Of a DNA stretch of 64,000 bases, positions 58,415 through 64,000 are shown one piece after another (position 1 is the first letter of the stretch; every line of letters starts with the position of its first letter). A model generated the notes under the pieces. That model was not told where the DNA came from and made no database searches. It was given only the letters and a program-made list of their open reading frames with translations. The translations under genes and the position numbers were made by a program. This stretch comes from Novosphingobium sp. (lineage in GTDB: Bacteria; Pseudomonadota; Alphaproteobacteria; Sphingomonadales; Sphingomonadaceae): positions 214,443-278,442 of the forward strand of contig JAGHZR010000002.1 of the NCBI GenBank assembly GCA_017745295.1, read 5' to 3'.

Positions 58415-60130
58415 TCAGGCCACCTTGAACAAGGCGGTCCGGGCCGTGAGGCGATCGACCTCCTGCGTGAGAGTGCGCGCGGCGGCCGAGGCCTGCTCGA
58501 CCATGGCGGCATTCTGCTGGGTCGCAAGGTTCATTGCGCCGATGGCGGTGGTCACTTCGCTGACCGACGTGGACGAGGCGCGGTTGCCCTCCGCCATGCC
58601 GCCCAGCAAAACGTGGACCTGCCCGACATCCCCGGCGATATTTTCAAAAGCCCCATCGACGCGCTCCACGGCGCCCAGCGCGGAAACGATCTCGGCCTGG
58701 GTCACCGTCAACTGTTCGCGCGCGGAGCGAGCCTCCTCCTCCGAGCGCATGGCCAGCGCCGAGACCAGATCGGCGACGACCGCGAAGCCGCGTCCCTCCT
58801 CGCCCGCCCGGCCCGCTTCGATGGCCGCGTTCATCGCCAGCACACGGGTCTGGAACGCGATCTTGTCGAGACCTTCGATGACGCCATCGATGTTGACCGC
58901 ACTGTCGGACACCCGCCGCATCGCATCGACGGCCTCGGCCGCGATCCCCCGTCCGTCGTTGACCGTGGCGATGGCCAGATCCGCCCGGCCGACGGTCTCG
59001 ATCGCGGCATTGGCGCCGGATCGCAGGTTGCCGTCAATCTCCAGCAGCGCCGCCGAACTCTGTTCGAGGCTGGCCGCACTGGCCTCCGTGCGCCGCGCGA
59101 GGTCCTCGGAAGCCTGGGCGATCTCGAAAGCGCCGCCGCGAATGGTCGCCGTGCTCGATCCGGCCGAAGCGATCAGCCCTCGCAAACCGGCCAGCGCGGA
59201 GTTGTAGTTGCCGCGAAGGCCCTCATAATCTTCCGGAAACCGATCGACGATCTCCGCCGTGAGATCACCGGAGGACAAGCGCGACAGACCGCCTCCCAGC
59301 GCGGCGACGACCCCGCGCTGCTCGCCGCCGGCGGCTTCCCGCGCGGCGGCGGCATCGCGGAAAACCTGCAAGGCCCGCGCCATGTCGCCGATCTCGTCCG
59401 GCCGATCGAGGTTGTCGATCTCGACCTCGTGATGATCCTCGGCGAGGCGCAGCATGGTCCGGGTCGCACCTTCCAGCGGGCGGAACAGGCGCATGGCCGC
59501 CCGCCAGCACAGCGCCGCCGCAATCGCGGTGACGAGCAGGGCGACGATCAGCACCTGCCAGCTCACGCGGTCGACTTGCGCGTTGAAGTCGCTCGCCGGG
59601 AAGCCCACGAAAAGGATCCCGATCACTTTCCCGTCGGAGTTGCGGATCGGATCGTAGCCGGCGAAGTAATCGGTGCCGAGAATATTGATCTGTCCCCGCC
59701 AGGATTTTCCATCGACCAGGATGGCGTCGCGCACCGGCCCCGCCTCGAACCGCGAACCGAGCGCGCGCGAGCCGTCGTCGAGCATGACGTTGGTGGCCAC
59801 GGGCAAGTCTTCCATGAAGATCGTCGCCATGCCGCCGACCAGTTCCTTGATGCGGTCCGCCGTTGCATTGTTGCCGTTGAGCACCGTGTCCCCGGCCCGA
59901 AGCTCCCCTTCATGCACGTTGAAATTCAGCCCGTTCGCCTGCAGTACCGACCATGCCACGCGCATGTTCGTATCCAGCCTTTCGGTCCCTTGCTGGCGGG
60001 CGCTTTCGACCATGAGAACACGCGTTCCGGCAAAGAGAAGCGCAGAGAGCAGCACGAGGGCGGCGACGGTCATCAGCGTGACCTTGGTGGAAAGAGGCTG
60101 TCTATTCAGAAATGCACGCAGGCGGGTCAT
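58415..60130 (-). CDS. Methyl-accepting chemotaxis protein with a Cache sensor
   Basis: A 571-residue chemoreceptor. One N-terminal membrane helix (TLMTVAALVLLSALLFAGTR) precedes a periplasmic single-Cache domain (about residues 35-190: VLQANGLNFNVHEGELRAGD, LGTDYFAGYDPIRNSDGKVI, ILFVGFPASDFNAQ). A second helix (VLIVALLVTAIAAALCWRAA) and HAMP (about 195-265) follow. The cytoplasmic hairpin has AMNAAIEAGRAGEEGRGFAV (conserved tip region). The ligand is unknown; Cache_3-Cache_2-type folds often bind organic acids. The C terminus lacks the NWETF-type CheR tail. Confidence 0.94.
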   Translation of the reverse strand: MTRLRAFLNRQPLSTKVTLMTVAALVLLSALLFAGTRVLMVESARQQGTERLDTNMRVAWSVLQANGLNFNVHEGELRAGDTVLNGNNATADRIKELVGGMATIFMEDLPVATNVMLDDGSRALGSRFEAGPVRDAILVDGKSWRGQINILGTDYFAGYDPIRNSDGKVIGILFVGFPASDFNAQVDRVSWQVLIVALLVTAIAAALCWRAAMRLFRPLEGATRTMLRLAEDHHEVEIDNLDRPDEIGDMARALQVFRDAAAAREAAGGEQRGVVAALGGGLSRLSSGDLTAEIVDRFPEDYEGLRGNYNSALAGLRGLIASAGSSTATIRGGAFEIAQASEDLARRTEASAASLEQSSAALLEIDGNLRSGANAAIETVGRADLAIATVNDGRGIAAEAVDAMRRVSDSAVNIDGVIEGLDKIAFQTRVLAMNAAIEAGRAGEEGRGFAVVADLVSALAMRSEEEARSAREQLTVTQAEIVSALGAVERVDGAFENIAGDVGQVHVLLGGMAEGNRASSTSVSEVTTAIGAMNLATQQNAAMVEQASAAARTLTQEVDRLTARTALFKVA

Positions 60131-60463
60131 CGGGTCTTCTCTACTGGCGGGCAGAGCCGAAGCCTGCCCCTATCAATCTGATCGGAATGGATAAATTCGA
60201 ACAATAGTAATCTTATGACACTCGGCGACATTTTCTTGCCCGTGCCCCGATCAATCGCCCGCGAAAGAACATGAAAATTTTGTAACCTCGCCTCCACGCC
60301 CGCTCCATGGCGGCAGGCCTAGAAAGGTCATGCGGCCCGGGAGCCGAATGTGACATTCGCACCCTCGTCATTGCCTCCGGTTTTCGGGCCGCACCTTCCG
60401 AAAGACCAATGAAGCTCCGGGCGGCGTTCCCCCACGCCGCCCGGACTTTTCGTGAGGCACGCC
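60131..60463. other. Intergenic region with promoter and leader of the GH18-deacetylase-GT2 gene
   Basis: No gene supported. The stretch 60170-60290 is AT-rich with no clear promoter hexamers. The leader of the next gene holds a strong hairpin (60417-60444), described separately. The chemoreceptor promoter should lie close to 60140-60220. Confidence 0.5.
60417..60450 (+). terminator. Terminator-like hairpin in the leader of the downstream gene
   Basis: CCGGGCGGCGT and ACGCCGCCCGG form a perfect 11-bp stem with a 6-nt loop, followed by ACTTTT. It is only 14 bases ahead of the GTG start at 60464, so it could be an upstream terminator or an attenuator of the next gene. Confidence 0.62.
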
Positions 60464-63400
60464 GTGGCTGCACCGATTTTCTTCGACCCTACAGGAAACC
60501 GGCGCGTCCGGGTTCGCCGTCTGTCGTTCCTCGCCCTGCTCTCGGCCATCGCCGCCTGCGTCGTCTTCGCGACGACCGTGGCCAGCGTGCCCGCGCCGCC
60601 GCCGCTGCCGATCGCGTACGAGCATGCCTCGCCGCTGCCGTTCCGCGCACAGATCGGCCACCTGACGCGGCGCGCCCGCAAGTTCCTGTTCGGCAAGCCC
60701 GCCGTTCCCGCCGCCACGCCCGGCGCCAGGCCGATCACGGTCGGCTTCTACACGCCCTGGAGCGACGACAGCGCCACTTCGCTGGAACGCCATATCGACC
60801 GGCTGGACTGGGTCGCGCCCGCCACGCTTTCGGTCGACAAGACCGGTAGCCTCAAGATCGACGACGACGCGCGGCTCGACCGCCTGCTGGCCACGGCCCT
60901 GCACCGCCCGCTCGTCGTGCCGGTGCTCCAGAACACCATCGACGGTGACTGGCAGGGCGATGCCACCGCCGCGCAGCTTGCCGATCCCGCCCGTCGTCAT
61001 GCGCTGGAAGCGCAAGTCTCCGCTTATCTCGACAAGACCGGATATGCGGGCGTCATGGTCGACTTCGAGACCATGCCCAGCGGCAGCCTGCCGAACCTGC
61101 GCCTGTTCCTGAGCGAGTTGCGCGCCCAGCTAGCCCCCAAGCACCGTATCGTTTCGGTCACGATGCCGATCGACAATCCGGACTGGTCGACCCGCGCCTT
61201 CGCCAGCGTGGCCGACCGGCTGGTGCTGATGGCCTACGACGAACACTGGCAGGGCGGCACGCCCGGCCCGATCGCTTCGAACCCGTGGTTCGCGCAGAAG
61301 CTCTCCCATGCGCTGGCGGGCCTGCCGCAAGGCAAGGCGATCGTCGCGCTGGGCGAATATGCCTACAACTGGCACGACGGCAAGGCCGACAGCACGACCG
61401 TCGAGGAAGCCTGGCTGGATGCCCATGACAGCGGCACCGCGCCGCAATACGATGCCATGAGCGGCAATGCCGGATATTCCTACGACGATCAGGGCCACCG
61501 CCATGACGTCTGGATGCTCGATGCCGCCGCCACCTGGAACCAGATGCAGGTCCTCTCGCGCCTTGGCGTCGGCGACATCGCGCTCTGGCGCCTTGGTTCG
61601 GAAGACCCCGGCTTCTGGAGCACGGTCAAGGCCTGGAGGACCGGGGCAAAGCCCAATCTCACGCATCTGGTGCAGGCCGCCAATGTCGACGTGGAAGGCC
61701 AGGGCGAGATCCTCGACGTGACCGCCACCCCGCAGGATGGCAGCCGCGCGGTCCAGTTCGACAAGACGACCGGCATGATCTCCGCGGAAAGCTATACCCG
61801 CTTGCCGACACCCTATGTCGTGCGCCGCACCGGCGCCCTGCCCAAGAAGCTCGCGCTGACTTTCGACGACGGCCCGGACCCGACCTGGACCCCGCGCATC
61901 CTCTCGATCCTGGAGCAGTATCACGTTCCGGGCACCTTCTTCATGATCGGCGAGAATGCTCTCACCAACCGCGACCTCGTCAAGCGCATCGCCGACGACG
62001 GCGACGAGATCGGCAACCATAGCTACACCCATCCGAACATGGCCGAGGAAGCCGCGACCGGCATCGGCCTCGAACTGAACGCCACCCAGCGCCTGATCGA
62101 GGCGACCACCGGCCGTTCGATCCGCCTGTTCCGCGCGCCCTATTTCGGAGACGCCGAGCCGACCACCGCGGACGAACTCGTCCCCGCCGCGATCGCCCGC
62201 GAGCACGGCTATACCGTGGTCGGCCTCCACGTCGATCCCGATGACTGGAAGCGCCCCGGCGTCCAGAACATCATCGACAGCACCATTGCCCAGGTGGAAT
62301 CGGCCACGCCCGACCGTTCGGAGAACGTGATCCTGCTCCACGACGGCGGCGGCGACCGTTCGCAGACCGTTGCGGCGCTGCCCGTCATCATCGAGCGGCT
62401 GAAGCAGGACGGCTATACGTTCGTCCCCGTCTCGACCCTCGCCGGTCTCTCGCACGATGCGGTGATGCCCAAGGTGGACGGCGTCGATCTGGCCGCCGTG
62501 CGCGCCGACGTCGCGCTGTTCGGCGCGCTCGCGGCGATCCTCGTCGGCCTGAACTGGACCTTCTTCTTCGCGATCTCGCTGGGTGTGCTGCGCTCGATCG
62601 GTCTTGCCTCGCTGGCCAGCCTGCTACGCCGTCCGCAACCGATGGCAGCGCCGGAAGACACTTGCGACCCGCTCGTCACCGTCATAATCCCCGCCTACAA
62701 CGAGGAGCGCGTGATCGAAGCCTCGGTGCGGCGGGTGCTCGAAAGCGACTATCGCCAGCTCCAGATCATCGTCGCCGACGACGGCTCGAAGGACCGCACC
62801 AGCGCCATCATCACCGAGGCCTTCGCCGACAATTCGCGCGTGGAACTGCTGACCCTCGTGAACGGCGGCAAGGCCGCCGCGCTCAACCGCGCGCTCAAGG
62901 ACGCGCGGGGCAGCGTGATCGTGGCACTCGATGCCGATACCCATTTCGAGGTCGAGACGATCTCGCGCCTCGTGCGCTGGTTCGCCGATCCCGCCATCGG
63001 CGCGGTGGCGGGCAATGCCAAAGTCGGAAACCGCGTGAACCTCGTCACCCGCTGGCAGGGCGTGGAATATGTGACGGCGCAGAACCTCGAACGCCGCGCG
63101 CTGACCCGGCTCGATGCGATCATGGTCGTGCCCGGCGCGGTCGGCGCCTGGCGGCGCGAGGCGCTCGACGATGTCGGCGGCTATCCGGAAGACACGCTGG
63201 CGGAGGACCAGGACCTCACCATCGCCATCCAGCGCAAGGGCTGGAAGATCGCCTACGACGAAGACGCCGTGGCCTGGACCGAGGCGCCGGAGAGCTTCAA
63301 GGCCCTGTCGAAGCAGCGTTTTCGCTGGTCGTTCGGCACCCTCCAGTGCCTGTGGAAGCATCGCGGCACTCTGGCGAAGGGCCGTCCTTCCGGCCTTGCC

Positions 63401-63829
63401 TTCATCGGTATGCCGCAGGCCTGGCTGTTCCAGATCGTTTTCGCGGTGGTCTCGCCCGCCATCGACCTTGCCCTGCTGATCTCGATCGGCGGCACGGTTC
63501 TCCGCATCTCGCAGCACGGCTGGGCGCAGACGCAGACCGACGTGCTGCGCATGGGCGCATACTGGCTTGCCTTCACCCTGGTGGACCTCGCCTGCGGCTG
63601 GATCGCCTACCGCCTCGATACCCGCCGCGAGCGGTTCCGCCCGCTGCTGCTGCTGGCGCAGCGCTTCGTCTATCGCCAGCTCATGTACAGCGTGGTGATC
63701 CGCGCGGTGGGCGCGGCCTTCGCGGGCAAGGGCATCGGCTGGGGCAAGCTGGAACGCACCGGCCGGGTCAGCGCCGCACCTGCGGTTCAACCCGCCGCCG
63801 CGCCCGAGCGGGATCTGGAACCGGTCTGA
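60464..63829 (+). CDS. GH18-like / NodB polysaccharide deacetylase / GT2 glycosyltransferase fusion
   Basis: A 1121-residue membrane protein. After an N-terminal helix (LSFLALLSAIAACVVFATTV) comes a GH18-like domain (about residues 80-370) with the catalytic-type VMVDFETM near 197. The NodB-type deacetylase (about 460-650) has TFDDGPDPTWTP and NHSYTHPN for metal and base. A membrane helix follows (about 665-700). The GT2 domain (about 735-1010) has PAYNEERVIEASVRRVLESD, DADT and QRFRW (QxxRW). Three or more C-terminal helices follow. It would make, deacetylate and trim a beta-linked amino-sugar polymer. GTG 60464 with TGAGG upstream is preferred; GTG 60452 is possible. Confidence 0.93.
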   Translation: MAAPIFFDPTGNRRVRVRRLSFLALLSAIAACVVFATTVASVPAPPPLPIAYEHASPLPFRAQIGHLTRRARKFLFGKPAVPAATPGARPITVGFYTPWSDDSATSLERHIDRLDWVAPATLSVDKTGSLKIDDDARLDRLLATALHRPLVVPVLQNTIDGDWQGDATAAQLADPARRHALEAQVSAYLDKTGYAGVMVDFETMPSGSLPNLRLFLSELRAQLAPKHRIVSVTMPIDNPDWSTRAFASVADRLVLMAYDEHWQGGTPGPIASNPWFAQKLSHALAGLPQGKAIVALGEYAYNWHDGKADSTTVEEAWLDAHDSGTAPQYDAMSGNAGYSYDDQGHRHDVWMLDAAATWNQMQVLSRLGVGDIALWRLGSEDPGFWSTVKAWRTGAKPNLTHLVQAANVDVEGQGEILDVTATPQDGSRAVQFDKTTGMISAESYTRLPTPYVVRRTGALPKKLALTFDDGPDPTWTPRILSILEQYHVPGTFFMIGENALTNRDLVKRIADDGDEIGNHSYTHPNMAEEAATGIGLELNATQRLIEATTGRSIRLFRAPYFGDAEPTTADELVPAAIAREHGYTVVGLHVDPDDWKRPGVQNIIDSTIAQVESATPDRSENVILLHDGGGDRSQTVAALPVIIERLKQDGYTFVPVSTLAGLSHDAVMPKVDGVDLAAVRADVALFGALAAILVGLNWTFFFAISLGVLRSIGLASLASLLRRPQPMAAPEDTCDPLVTVIIPAYNEERVIEASVRRVLESDYRQLQIIVADDGSKDRTSAIITEAFADNSRVELLTLVNGGKAAALNRALKDARGSVIVALDADTHFEVETISRLVRWFADPAIGAVAGNAKVGNRVNLVTRWQGVEYVTAQNLERRALTRLDAIMVVPGAVGAWRREALDDVGGYPEDTLAEDQDLTIAIQRKGWKIAYDEDAVAWTEAPESFKALSKQRFRWSFGTLQCLWKHRGTLAKGRPSGLAFIGMPQAWLFQIVFAVVSPAIDLALLISIGGTVLRISQHGWAQTQTDVLRMGAYWLAFTLVDLACGWIAYRLDTRRERFRPLLLLAQRFVYRQLMYSVVIRAVGAAFAGKGIGWGKLERTGRVSAAPAVQPAAAPERDLEPV

Positions 63830-64000
63830 AAATTCAGAGTCTGTTTGAAAATTCGCTGAACGCGAATTTTGCGGCACCAGCCCACGCCCCCACCCTACCA
63901 CCCAACGGTAGTATCCTGCGGGTGGTAGGGTGGGGGCGTGGGCTGGTGCCGCAAAATTCGCGTTCAGCGAATTTTCAAACAGACTCTGAATTTTCAGACC
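63823..64000. repeat. Perfect 81-bp inverted repeat with 16-nt loop, reaching the window edge
   Basis: The left arm 63823-63903 is the exact reverse complement of the right arm 63920-64000; the loop is 63904-63919. The left arm begins inside the last sense codon and stop of the GH18-deacetylase-GT2 gene (GGTCTGA). Inside each arm AAAATTCG and CGAATTTT form a smaller stem, and GAAAATTC occurs twice. The right arm ends exactly at the last base, so the repeat may extend further. It may be a strong terminator, a MITE/REP-like element or a chimeric or assembly palindrome; see findings. Confidence 0.9.

Noticed and set aside
1..64000. Search for tRNA, rRNA, CRISPR arrays, insertion sequences, prophage and integrase genes
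   Set aside because: None recognised. No regularly spaced repeats and no transposase or integrase motifs were seen.

Overview
The window looks like chromosomal DNA from a high-GC alphaproteobacterium, most probably a sphingomonad (Novosphingobium / Sphingobium-like). The basis is the tight GC-rich coding, a long TonB-dependent receptor, DUF6356 and DUF2188 small proteins, a GH18-deacetylase-glycosyltransferase fusion and the general gene content. This is inference from protein style; no marker gene such as rRNA is present. I see no tRNA, rRNA, CRISPR array, integrase, transposase or prophage.

Layout. 1-5614: an RND multidrug efflux operon (adaptor, pump, outer-membrane channel cut by the window edge) with a divergent TetR regulator and a perfect operator palindrome between them. 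6177-8180: a SnoaL-like / SDR / SnoaL-like operon. 8288-22431: a large amino-sugar and murein-recycling locus in four transcription units: transporter-murQ-GntR; a TonB-dependent receptor; PP2C phosphatase-anmK; and SIS deaminase-nagA-GH84-dld-nagK. Together these take anhydro-MurNAc and GlcNAc to fructose-6-phosphate, and take the D-lactate freed by MurQ to pyruvate. 22435-30579: housekeeping and accessory enzymes (spermidine-synthase-like membrane protein, a Cys/Met PLP enzyme, SDRs, YaaA, LysR). 30581-32462: an ECF sigma / metal sensor / small membrane protein cassette (CnrYXH-like) divergent from an unusual CopC. 32842-36624: an MpaB-type oxygenase, then an NrtR-type Nudix regulator divergent from a von Willebrand A protein and a PurA-like enzyme with altered substrate-binding motifs. 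37279-42588: malic enzyme, outer-membrane barrel, HxlR regulator and Old Yellow Enzyme. 42632-46027: an LplT-PlsC-acyl-ACP synthetase fusion. 46084-52839: a TetR-centred envelope gene set of mostly unknown exported or membrane proteins sharing a 23-bp operator-like sequence at three places. 52981-63829: hydrolase / LysR pair, diguanylate cyclase, RarA, chemoreceptor and the giant GH18-NodB-GT2 protein. 63823-64000: a perfect 81-bp inverted repeat with a 16-nt loop that runs to the last base of the window.

Most interesting are the NrtR-vWA-PurA-like module, the three-site TetR envelope regulon, the PP2C phosphatase coupled to anmK, the CopC without its Cu(II) histidines, and the long terminal inverted repeat.
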